Source: Punica granatum
Lineage: Eukaryota > Streptophyta > Magnoliopsida > Myrtales > Lythraceae
Length of the DNA: 64,000 nt
NCBI RefSeq assembly: GCF_007655135.1
Contig: NC_045127.1
Location: 21,742,199-21,806,198, forward strand
Reading direction: 5' to 3'
The notes below the pieces were generated by a model. That model did no database searches and was not told the origin of the DNA. It worked only from the letters and a program-made list of their open reading frames with translations. A program made the position numbers and the translations under genes. Numbering within the stretch: position 1 is the stretch's first letter; every line of letters begins with the position of its first letter. Positions 11,058-21,096 of the stretch are shown piece after piece.

Positions 11058-12112
11058 TCACCATGGATTTTGTCTCGGGACTTCCACGAACACGAAGAGG
11101 GCATGATTTTATATGGGTGATAGTTGATAGGCTGACTAAATCCGCTCACTTCCTACCAGCTAAAACGACATTTGGTGCAGATCAGTTGGCATAATTGTTC
11201 ATTAAGGAGATTGTGAGGTTGCACGGTTTGCCGGCATCCATAGTATCAGATAGAGGTTCTTATTTTACTTCCAAGTACTGAAATAGTTTTGTTACGGCTC
11301 TGGGCACGAAGCTGAATTTGACCACTGCTTTTCATCCCGAATCAGATGGGCAAAGCGAAAGGACCATTCAAACATTGGAGGATATGTTAAGAGCGTGTAT
11401 TATAGAATTTCAAGGCAGCTGGGATGACTACCTTCCTCTAATAGAATTTACCTATAATAACAGTTACTAATCTAGTATTGGAATGGCCCCTTACGAGTCG
11501 CTTTATGGTCGGGCTTGTCGAACACCTTTGTGTTGGAATGAAGTTGGAGAGAGGCAATTAACTGGACCGGAAATAGTCGACTTAACAGCTGAAAAGGTCA
11601 AGGTTATCAGGGAGAGATTAAAGACCACTCAAGGGCGACAAAAGAATTATGCGGATAAACGAAGAAAGGACCTCGAGTTTCAGCAAGGGGATCGAGTTTT
11701 CTTAAAAGTATCACCATGGAAGGGTATTATGAGATTTGGCAAGAAAGGAAAGCTTAGTCCCAGATATATCGGGCCATACGAGATTTTGGAGCGCATTGGG
11801 AAGGTGGCATATCGGTTGGCTCTACCCCCTGAACTGTCTCGTATTCATAACGTGTTTCATGTGTCAATGTTGCGTAAGTATATACCGGACCCATCTCATG
11901 TTCTGAGTTAGTAACCGGTGGAGTTAAATGAGGACTTGACATATGATGAAGAGCCAATGGAGATCTTACATAGGAAAGAGCAGGTCCTTCGAACCAAGAG
12001 AATTCGGTTAGTAAAGGTGTTGTGGAAGAGTCATTCGATAGAAAAAGCCACTTGGGAACCCGAGGATTCTATGAGAGTCAATTATCCATACCTTTTTCCC
12101 GATATCAGGTAA
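11058..12112 (+). pseudogene. pol: Copy A integrase core, GPY/F and chromodomain, four stops
   Basis: Continuation of copy A's polyprotein after element D. The frame shifts only by the length of D plus its target duplication, so no independent frameshift is needed. It holds the integrase core (MDFVSGLP, then SDRGSYFT, then QSERT: the D-D-x35-E triad), a GPY/F module ([13 protein letters not shown], about 11761-11800) and a C-terminal chromodomain-like segment (VLWKSHSIEKATWEPED, about 12010-12070), which in chromoviruses directs integration to particular chromatin. In-frame stops: TAA 11192, TGA 11279, TAA 11468, TAG 11909. The natural end is TAA at 12110-12112. Confidence 0.92.
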
Positions 12113-12138
12113 ACAATTTCGGGGACGAAATTTTCATT

Positions 12139-12150
12139 AGTGGGGGAGAT
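12139..12150 (+). other. Polypurine tract of copy A
   Basis: AGTGGGGGAGAT directly before the LTR start TGTGAG. It primes plus-strand DNA synthesis in this family. Identical in copy B (32229-32240); copy E has the related tract on the minus strand. Confidence 0.88.
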
Positions 12151-12358
12151 TGTGAGGCTAGTGTTCACCAAACATGCATATATGCTCATATACATATCCA
12201 TATGCACATGCATGGTAACATAACATACATGTATATAATATACCATAAATCGTGGTTGAATCTTTAAATATATGTAATATACCACAACTTGTGGCTGAAT
12301 CTTCATCTATATGAAAATAAAAAAAACGAAAAAGTGAGAAGTCAGATTGAGATGAGTG
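12151..12358 (+). repeat. Copy A 3' LTR, first 208 bp only
   Basis: Starts TGTGAGGCTAG and matches copy B's 3' LTR from 32241. It stops where element C begins. Its last ~123 bp (12236-12358) are repeated on the far side of C at the start of 24942 onward, which no simple insertion would produce. Confidence 0.9.
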
Positions 12359-15300
12359 TAAAATCGGGCGAGGATCTTTGGGGGCCTAATCGACGGTCCA
12401 ACCGTGCGACGTACCCTTACTCGGAACCCCTATCTAACTTGTGTTTCCTAATATCGGTTGTGGGACGCGACCCATCGGTACCTAAAGCTAGTATGATATG
12501 CAATGTATGTGCGAGAAATAAAAGTGCGTAAAGTAGATAAGCAAGAAATTGCGAAAAGCGATAAATAAACAAGCAGACAAAGCAAGCGGGAACGAGCCCG
12601 AACCCTCTAAGTTTCCCCAGTGGAGTCGCCAAGCTGTGCGCACCCGAATTTCGTCTCGTCGGGGCACGCATGCGCGCGCCTAAATGCAACGCGGCTTGGG
12701 AGTGTCCACCTTCCCGGGGACGCGCGACGGACGCACGTGAGAAGGAGTCGCCACTACCTGTTTACGACCCGAAGGTCGAGGGCCGGTGAGTCGCCCGGAT
12801 CTAGGGCTATGGATACACCTAGTATGCTAAGGCAATGGTCTTGTACGGAACCGAAAATTCCGAATTCGGGGGTTCTATTACGTGTGGGCCTATATCCCAC
12901 ACGCCCTTTCGGTACTCTAGCTTGCTAGGCTTGCCATTTTATTTATTTACCGCATGATTTAGGATTGCACTCGACTCGCACATTTGGACACCGTAAATTC
13001 GAAAAGACACTTGAACTGTCCACTCTCCGACCGGGATTATTACATGAATAAATATACATCATAAACCCTTATATTATTCTCTCAAATAAATAAAAGACAA
13101 ACTACAATGACTAAATCTCGTCGGTTCGCATTCGGCCATTATTTCACTCATGCTCACCGTATGGTTTTGGGAAAGACCGAAAATTAAATTAAATGCGCAC
13201 TCGGTGTATGGGGGCATTGGACCCCGTGATCGACGGTTATGGGTGTTGGACCCAGTGTGAATCGAGTTCTAAAGGATCGGGCTCGATCCGCATAACAAAC
13301 AAGTGCAAAAATGTAACAGGCAAGCTCAAATAAACAAACAAAGGGGTTTCTTATTATCGCCGAATTTACGTGAATTAACTGATTATTAACCAGGATATAT
13401 TAGCATACAAATCCTACCTTAAAACAAACAAAGGGATGATGGATAGGGTATGTAGCATTCGGCATTATTTTAACGGACCCGACAGACATGATATTTGCAG
13501 TCAAATCTTGAATGTGTGGGTTATTTTTAAATTATTTTGTATCATGACAATATGGCTTTTACAGATTAAGAGTATTTTTACTTAAAACCCAAAACCTAAC
13601 CCTCTCCTTGACTATTTACCCATGTTTGATTAAGCCGAGTTTGAGATTAATTTGTTTTCTCATGTTTTGACCAATTCTATGCACAAACCTACGCTAAGAT
13701 TACGGCAGGACAAGAACCGGTAGTCATGCCCTTGAATCGATAAATATGTGTGTGTATGAAAATCAAGATTACGTTGCACGTATCTCGGTGCTTTTGAAAT
13801 TGTGAATTTGAAAAGGGCATGGCTAACAGTTCTTGAACTGTCGACGTGATTACAAATTGTTAATTGGTTCATACAATTTATTTGAAGAAGTCAAGTGATT
13901 TAATTTAGCCAAATTTAACGTCCTAATTATCCCGTGTGTAGAATTTTAGGTTAATTAAAAAAAAATTGCCGAATGCTTTAATCTACGGATTTCGAGTCGT
14001 CGGAAATATCCATTAATTGACCGCCCGATAAACTCTAATTTCCAACCGTCTTGAAATTTAAAATTTTGATTTTACGTCGAGTTTGCATGATTAAACCGAT
14101 TCATATGAGGTTTCGATTAAAATGAAAAAAAAAAGCGTTTAAACACGGATTAATAGCACATTATCACGTCAAACACGATAAACAAACATATTCTACATAA
14201 TCGGTGCCGCCATGATCACGATAAGCACATAAAAACATACGCAAACATAATATTTAATGGAACCGATAAAACGGCTCCGACTCATGGAAGCGAGAAAACA
14301 TAAAAAAACACACATTGTCATGTTATATACATATAATTACTAAACAAAAAAAATATTTGAGCGGTCCACACGCGTCGGGAATCCAAGTAGGAAAGGATTA
14401 GGTATCTTTAGAAAATGTCCAGGGACTGAATTGAATACTTTTAAAAGAACAAGGACTGATTTGAAAATTCGGAAAAATTCAGTGGACTGATTTGAAAATT
14501 CTAGAAAATTTTAGGACTATGTAAAAATTACTGAAAATGTCCCAGAATTTTTTTTGAAACGAATTTGAAAGTTTGGGCAGATGTGGAAAGCGAAAAATGC
14601 TCCAGGGACTAAATTGAAATATCATGAAAAATTCCCTGAATAGGTTTAGAAATTCTGAAAATTCAGGGACTGATTGGAAATTGATAAAATGACTGGAACT
14701 TGACTGTAAAGAATTTTAAAATTCGGGGCAGATTTGGAAAGTTGGAAAATAGCCCTGGGACTAAACTGAAACAATTTGAAAAGTTCCTTGGGATGGTTGA
14801 AAAATTCTGAAAAATTCCAGGACTGATTGGAAAATAATAAAAATGGCTAGGACTTGGTTGAAAATAATTTTAAAATTCGAGACAGATCTGAGAAAATAAA
14901 AATGCGTCATCTGGACTGAAATGTGACAAACAGAAAGTTTGTAAAATCGAGTTCGAAGAAAAAAAAATTCGATCGCCCACGCTACCCAATAACGCTCATT
15001 TCATATCATATTCATCCAAGCAAACATTAATATTCAAGAATAGAGCCCTAAACATGCCACTAAGTCGAGGATTTACCTTATTTGAGAAGAATAGGGGCAG
15101 ATCTGTAAATAAAAAAAATTCGCTGGGTCTGTTGGGCTGCTGGGAGAGTGGGCCGAACTGTGCCGATGGGCTGGACTGGGCGAACCAGGCCGAACTGGGA
15201 GGAAGGAGGAAGAGGAGGCAACGGTCGGTTTGACCGTTGACTCTGACACATTTTATTTTTTTTAGAGAAATGTGGTCAGCGGACCGACTCTGACCTCTTT

Positions 15301-15680
15301 TTTTTTTTTTTTGAAAATTAGAAAATTCAAATTTAATGCGCGTGGAGATTAAAATTCTCGTCTTTGCAATTGAATGTCCAAAAAATGTTCCGGGACCGGC
15401 ATTGTTTTTCAGAAAAATTTACGGATCAATGTTATGCAATAAAATATTTTTCTGACCTTGAGTTTTCTTCTCGGATTTGAAAATTGATGTCGACGCTCGT
15501 GAAATTCAAAGACACATCGTAAAATATTTTTATAAAATTTATGTTAAATTAGAAAACAATGTCACTTTTTCAAAGGCCATGAATGCTCGAGCAATTTGCT
15601 AGAAATACTTCCCTCATACGGGGTGACAAAGTGACTATTTTGCCTGTCTGGAGCTGGTGGACCAAAATTGGGTGCTGACA
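12359..15680 (-). repeat. Element C 3' LTR (3322 bp, 1.1-kb internal deletion)
   Basis: Starts (plus strand) TAAAATCGGGCGAGG, against TGAAATCGGGCGAGG in the partner, so the terminal TG/CA is mutated or trimmed; AAAT microhomology with the host LTR makes the exact edge uncertain by a few bases. Ends GGGTGCTGACA. Near-identical to the other LTR for its first ~1.9 kb. At about 15199 it lacks the ~1.1 kb that the partner has at 23344-24440. It has no convincing coding content. Confidence 0.88.
14271..14868 (-). repeat. Segment present only in element C 3' LTR, degenerate GGGACTGA repeats
   Basis: About 600 bp missing from the other LTR, whose sequence jumps from GGAATCGATAA to TTTTAAAATTCGGGACAG near 23010. 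It holds loosely repeated phrases such as GGGACTGATTTGAAAATTC and GGGACTAAATTGAAA at irregular 30-100 bp spacing, a pattern common in long plant LTRs. TTTTAAAATTCG-type motifs occur more than once, so slippage or recombination between them could explain the loss. Confidence 0.8.
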
Positions 15681-15695
15681 GCTTGCCCCTCTTTC
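15681..15695 (-). other. Polypurine tract of element C
   Basis: On the minus strand GAAAGAGGGGCAAGC runs directly into the LTR start TGTCAGCACC. This fixes the element's orientation. Confidence 0.8.
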
Positions 15696-15895
15696 GTTGC
15701 GTGCTCGAATAGAGGATGTAACCAAAGATCTTGAGAAGCATCCCTTTTGGTCCCGGCGACTGTCCTGGTATCACTCTCTGTAGTCGCTTGCTCCTTTACC
15801 TTGGATATGTGGGAGAAATCGTGTAAGTGCGTGGACCTGCCACAAAACGACAACGTGGTTGAAGGGTGGAAATTATGAAACTGTAGATGAGAGGC

Positions 15896-16045
15896 CTGAG
15901 CCCGCAAAGCAGTAAAGTCCTGGGCCGAGGCCCGTGGAAAACAGTAAAGTGCTGGGCTGAGACCCGTGGAAAGCATTAAAGTGCTAGGCCAAGGCCCGTG
16001 GGAAGAGTAAAATGCTACAACGAGGCCCGTGGAAAACAGTAAATG
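15896..16045 (-). repeat. Element C tandem block 1, ~33-bp units
   Basis: Four to five degenerate units around GAGGCCCGTGGAAAACAGTAAAGTGCTGGGC-like sequence. Units end in CAGTAAA-type motifs, which are shared with the two following blocks. Confidence 0.85.
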
Positions 16046-16393
16046 TGGACGCGGAGTCCAAAAATCTGTAAAGATGGACGCGGAGTCCGAAAAACTGTAA
16101 AGATGGACGCGGAGTCCGAAAAGCAGTAAAGATGGACGCGGAGTTCGAAAAGCAGTAAAGATGGACGCGGGGTCCGAAAAGCAGTAAAGATGAACGCGGG
16201 GTCCGAAAAGCAGTAAAGATGGACGCGGAGTCCGAAAATCAGTAAAGATGGACGCGGAGTCCAAAAAGCTGTAAAGATGGACGCGGGGCCCGAAAAGCTG
16301 TAAAGATGGACGCGGAGTCCGAAAAAGCAGTAAAGATTGACGCAGAGTCCGAAAAGCAATAAAAATGGATGCGGAGTCCGAAAAACAGTAAAG
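16046..16393 (-). repeat. Element C tandem block 2, 29-bp units, about 12 copies
   Basis: Units read GATGGACGCGGAGTCCGAAA followed by AGCAGTAAA, with substitutions such as GGGGTCC and CTGTAAA. Long periodic open frames on the minus strand (for example FRTPRPSLLLFG repeats) come from this array and are not regarded as genes. Confidence 0.92.
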
Positions 16394-16681
16394 ATGGGTT
16401 TACAGGCCCAAAGAAAGTAATAAGGTGGGTGTCCAAACCCCAAAGCAGTAAAAGGTGAGTGTCCAAACCCAAAGCAGTAAAGGTGGGTGTCCAAACCCAA
16501 AGCGGTAAAAGGTGGGTGTCCAAACCCAAAGCCGTAAAAGGTGGGTGTCCAAACCCAAAGCCGTAAAACGTGGGTGTCCAAACCCAAAGCCATAAAGGTG
16601 GGTGTCCAAACCCAAAGCAGTAAAGGTGGGTGTCCAAACCCAAAGCAGTAAATGTGGGTGTCCAAACCCAAAGCAGTAAAG
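16394..16681 (-). repeat. Element C tandem block 3, 28-29-bp units, about 10 copies
   Basis: Units read GGTGGGTGTCCAAACCCAAA then GCAGTAAA; one- to two-base differences in the A run change the period between 28 and 30. The first unit (GATGGGTTTACAGGCCC) is transitional from block 2. Periodic minus-strand peptides (GLDTHLYCFGFG type) are a by-product. Confidence 0.92.
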
Positions 16682-19600
16682 GATTCGGCCATCGAGTATG
16701 GCCCGAGAACGCGAGAGAGTTGACTTGGGCCCATTGATGCTGACGGATTTGTCAGATGATGGTGCTAAGTGCCTCCTTGAGGGCCTTTCACTCGAGTTTG
16801 AGATTGTAATCTTGTCGTATGAGGCAGACATGAGTCCGTCAGGGGGAGATGCCCATTTGAGTTCCATGCGCATCTGTACGTAGGAGAGAACAATAGTTAA
16901 CGGTGGATATCAGTCGTGTAAGACCACTGAAATTGCAATTTGTCCTTGGCGAGAATGATCCGGTTGCTGTGTTCACCGAAGATGCCCCAGTAGCTTGTGA
17001 ATATTATTGTAGAGAGGCGGTGCTGTAGAGAAGAGCATAACTCTTCGTTAGTCATGTGGACAGTGGTGCGTGCTGAGTGTACAGGGCTGATACTGTCCCA
17101 AAGGTGTTGATCTGCTGTCGATTGACATTGCTGCCGCGATGAAGTTGCTTCGTCGGTGCTTTGCCCCTGAGATGGCAGTGTGTTTGATCTGCCAAAAGCC
17201 GGCCCTGTTGCTGGATCGATTGTTTGTTGCTCTTGCTGGCAGCTGGTCTCACCGCTGAATCGATTACTTGCTGGGAATGCCCCGGTCTCGCTACTGGGAC
17301 TTTTGCTTGCTAGGCGGTTGCTCGTTGCTCCGTCGGATGCCGGCCCTACTGGGATGGTTGTGCTTTGCTGAGGGACCGGCGTCTTGCGGTGCAGGACTCG
17401 AGCTCTGAGAGCGCCTACGTACCCTCTTGGACAGGGGATCAGAGTCTACCGTAATTCTTGCGCTTGTTGTACCTGTGATCCTGGCATCATTAGTAAGTCA
17501 TGAGATTACTAGCAATTTATAAGCACAGGTAAAAGGATGTGTTCGCAACGCATGTTCTTCAGTTTTGGGTCACTTTGGCGACCCGTAGAGAGTTTTTGCT
17601 TTGGCGATGCGAATGAGATCCCATTTTCGAAGGCCTCAATGCGAGGCCTCCAAGGCTCTTGTTGGCCATGCACGAGCATATCGAGACATTCTCAATGATA
17701 CCCTAGCGGCTCTGTCGATTATTCGACGCGCCCGTCGGCTTAGGACCCTTCTCGTCAGGGTACCGTAGAGCGGCTACGCTTGTGACCCGCATGGGGATTT
17801 CTATGCAAATTTGATTAGATCTCAGTCTATTCATTTCCAAAGTGTTATGACTTGACTCCCGGAGATGAGTATCTAGGATTTTGGCTTTGTGGTAGCCGAT
17901 TGTAGGGTGGCTATGACCCATTTAGAGTCATTTATGAGCCGAGAGAAAAGAGAAAGCATGGGGAACACGTTGCCCCAAGCTAAAAGGATACACAAATTCA
18001 CGCCTTCAAGGAGATGTACCCCCCTTTCTCTTCCATCCTCCGATTGGTGTTGGCTGTCTTGAACTGCTTGGATTGCGTGCTTGGTCGCTCGCTGTGCTTG
18101 AGAAAGAATCCGCCTTGGACAGTTGAGTCGTGCAGGAGAGCCGATCGGGGATCGTGTTGGAGTAGATAACCTGACCATTTCCCTTGGGGACCCTTGGTCC
18201 GCGCAGTGTGCAAAAGCCTAGGGTGACTGTTTTGTTTATCTCTCGTTTTACTCTCATTTTGCTACGGTTACCCACCTCGGGGCCGTACCTCTCAACCTAA
18301 AGGGGATTAGCTCTCCTTTTGCCACGACTGCCCGCCTCGGGATTTTCAATCGTGCCTCTCTCTTGCCCTAACTTTTGCCTAGGTCGCCCCGAGGGGTTTT
18401 CGACCTAGCGGGCTCGATTATTTTGTCTCTCGAGTTTGTAAGGGCGAAGGGTTCGAAGGATTCGACCTTCGAGTGCGTTGTGTTCTGTCTCCGTCGAGGA
18501 GTTGCGTCTGCTGCTCCCCTTTTTGTCGGGGTTTGTTGATTTCTTCTTCGAATTGGCGGTGCCAAAGTTTTATATCTCGACGGTGCTTTGTTTTGTTCTT
18601 TGGCGGGTTTTTCCCGCGTCTTTTCTCTCTCTCTTCATTGGCGGGTTTTTCCCACTTCTTTTCGCTCTGTTTTTTTCTTGCAGCTGGGGTTTTTTTTTGT
18701 CCCCTTGTATTTGTTGGAAACTCCTCGACTTTGCATTGCGTGGTCGCTTTGGTGTACCTTGCCCTATTTCGTGAAGGTCGGCCCTTCATGGAGATTTGGC
18801 TTCAGGATATTCGGAAGCCGAACTTCGCGCTGCTCGTCCTTGCAAACTTTATAAATGATTTCCCCTATCGTCTAAAAAGAAAAACAAGATTTGTCTTGGG
18901 GTGCAGGTGATCGAGGTTGCCTCGGCATGAAAGTTGAATGCGGATGCCCTGGTCTTCGTGGTCTGTGTCGGACGCCGTTCCTAACCGTGTTTTGTTGCTC
19001 CCGTGGAGGGTGCCCCTAGGAGGATAGGTGCTTTGAAGTCGGCGTACGTGCTTTGCTTCGGGGGCCATGCTTGCTATCGACTGAGATGGTTGGGTCGACA
19101 ACATGTGGCTCACTCAGTCATTTTTGTCTTCGGCTTCGTTAAAAGGGGGGTACTTCCACATCAAGCCTCTTTCCTGGCGAAGTATAGGGAAAGAGACCCG
19201 ATAGGAGTTCTCGTGGAGGTGTGAACCTATGTATCGCTCTTCGCCTGTAGCCGGCGTGCCCCTGTGAAGGATGACAAAGAAGATGATGTATTAGGTGATT
19301 ATACGGTGAAATATGTGGTAAGAAATGTAATGTGGACCCATGGGAAGTTCCCTCATCCAGCGCGCGACCCATGGGGTGTCGCGCGTGGGGGACACTCAAT
19401 TTCGGGAGTATGGTCATCGCCACGCTGGAGCAGTTAGACTGTGACTGGGAACCGCATAGTTGTACTTTCCCGATTGCGGGTTGGTCTGCGCAGCCGTCCT
19501 AGAGAAAGCTCGAGGAGCCGAATCCCATTGGGACATGCGAGTCGGACAGGTCCGACAGAACCAATAGGGCGTCTTCGAGACTATTCAAGTGCCCCTTGAA

Positions 19601-21096
19601 TGGTTTATTCATGCCGAGAGCTTGTTTGGAAATGCGAATAAATGTAAAAGAGCTTTTAAAGGAGAGTGGTGTGTTGCCCCGGTAGCAGGTCGGTGGCCAT
19701 AGCGGAGGGTGGGTTGGGCCCATTCTTCGATCAGCAGTGTGATCATGCTGGAAGCCCCGTGGCGAGTGGGCTGAGACATGCTATGTTCGTTGGAGCTTTC
19801 GCTTGTGATCTTTCGTGGAGGGAAGGTCGATCCTCAGCATTTGGAGCCCGAGGAGGTAGCAGAGAAGTGTTTCCTGTCTCGATTTTAGAATTCAGATTGC
19901 CTTATTGTCTGTTATTTCCTGCAATAGGAAAAGGGGAACGATGAAGGAGCAAACTATGTTCGCAATTTCAATGTAAGGGCGCAGGGGATCGAACTAGCCT
20001 GGTAGGCGTCGTGCGAGTGTGCCGAAGGTATGTGCATGGGTAAGGTGGAGGCATGCTCGCACGACGCGGAAGGACGCACTCGGTTGTGCTGGTGGATGTG
20101 CTCAGTTGCGCGAAGAGACGTGTGCTCTTGATCACGCGATGACACTTGGTTGCGTGGGGTTAACGAGAAGCTAGCTTTGCCAAGGAAGGTGGATCGGCCC
20201 TTGGGCCACGACTTACCTTGCTGTGGAGGGATGGTGAAGGTCGCAGTTGGTCTACCTGCAAAGGAGGTCTTCACTCACTTGTATGGTGAGATGTTAGTTG
20301 TTATGCAAAACAGTAAATGAGTAGGATGCATGCGATGCATGAGTTTTCCAAAAACTAATGCCATCATTCACATTGACTCAAAAGGTTCAAAGTACAATTT
20401 AAATTTTGTAAAATAAAGCCCTAAGCCGATCTTCCACTACACTCGAAGTTTGAGCGAGCGCGGCATTGGAGAGTGCCGGTTCTAAGTGAGGGCCTTGCGG
20501 AGACCTCTATCATAGAGCGCATGTGTGGGTCTCTACGAGCCCTCTTCCTAGACCTCTCCAGGACGGCGTTCGTTCGTGCGAGTTCCTTCTGAAATTGTGG
20601 TTGGCCGACGAATTCCTCATCTCTCAACAATCTCTCAGTGATCGGTCCTAGTGTTGGTGAGGTCAATCATAGTGGCTGTGCTCGAAGGAAAGGGTGTCCT
20701 GGGAGATGTGTGGCATGCATCCTGTGACGAGTCGGCGAGGTCCTCTAATATTGGCGGGCTCTATCGAGGTGAAAGCAAGAGGACGAGTGAGGCGTCTCTT
20801 ACCAAGACGAAAGGGAGATCGACTTAGCACTTGTCAATATGAATGGCACCCTAATTTTGTAAAACATATGATGCATGTGTGCGAAGAAAGTAAATGCCCA
20901 CGGCTTAGTACAAATTACAAGGTACATCGCTCTTGAAACAGAAAAGACTCAAGTAGCACGCAGGCCGACTCGATGGACTGTTCATCGAAGCCGGGTTGGA
21001 GGATGGCATGGAGCTCCTGCAGAATGCATGGTTTCAGTGCTACAGGGACCGTGCTACGTAAGGATGAGGGCTCCCGACTCAAGGGTGTCAATTCCT
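16682..21096 (-). other. Element C interior, no recognisable retroelement protein
   Basis: 4.4 kb of moderate-GC sequence between the tandem blocks and the 5' LTR. I searched all six frames for CCHC, DSG/DTG, YxDD/FIDD, DDE and chromodomain motifs and found none. The longest frames are about 90-145 codons and lack family signatures. One minus-strand frame (18418-18789) is very rich in K and R, but it lies opposite a T/C-rich tract containing two copies of GGCGGGTTTTTCCC (about 18602 and 18641). Another (20421-20666) reads RLLRDEEFVGQPQFQKELA and is not recognised. This could be captured host sequence, a decayed gag-pol, or non-coding filler of a LARD. Confidence 0.6.

Larger units (their letters stand above)
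1..12358 (+). mobile_element. Ty3/gypsy chromovirus copy A (Tekay/Del type), interrupted by element D
   Basis: LTR retrotransposon read left to right: 5' LTR tail, tRNA-Met primer site, one gag-pol frame, polypurine tract, 3' LTR start. Removing element D and one copy of its 5-bp target duplication leaves an internal region of about 4998 bp, almost equal to copy B (4997 bp) and E (4988 bp). Domain order is gag, protease, RT, RNase H, integrase, chromodomain, which places it in the chromovirus branch; the Tekay/Del assignment rests on the gag and chromodomain wording and is an inference from memory of the family. The upstream part of the 5' LTR lies outside the window and the 3' LTR is cut after 208 bp by element C, so the copy's own target duplication cannot be seen. 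It encodes no full-length product: seven stops and one insertion break the frame. Confidence 0.93.

Noticed and set aside
1549..12112. An endogenous pararetrovirus (caulimovirid) instead of a retrotransposon
   Set aside because: LTRs, target duplications in relatives, an integrase after RNase H and a chromodomain are present, and no movement protein is seen; this is a Ty3/gypsy chromovirus.
15896..16681. CRISPR-like array (regular ~28-bp repeats)
   Set aside because: Repeats are directly adjacent with no unique spacers, and the context is a plant retrotransposon.
16015..16873. Minus-strand open frames of 134-239 codons with periodic FGLRVHLY / GLDTHLYCFGFG sequence
   Set aside because: They follow the 28-29-bp tandem blocks through all frames and have no matching start or domain.
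18418..18910. A lysine/arginine-rich protein (minus) or hydrophobic membrane-like protein (plus) inside C
   Set aside because: The two are complements of the same T/C-rich stretch; plausible composition on both strands is a base-composition effect.
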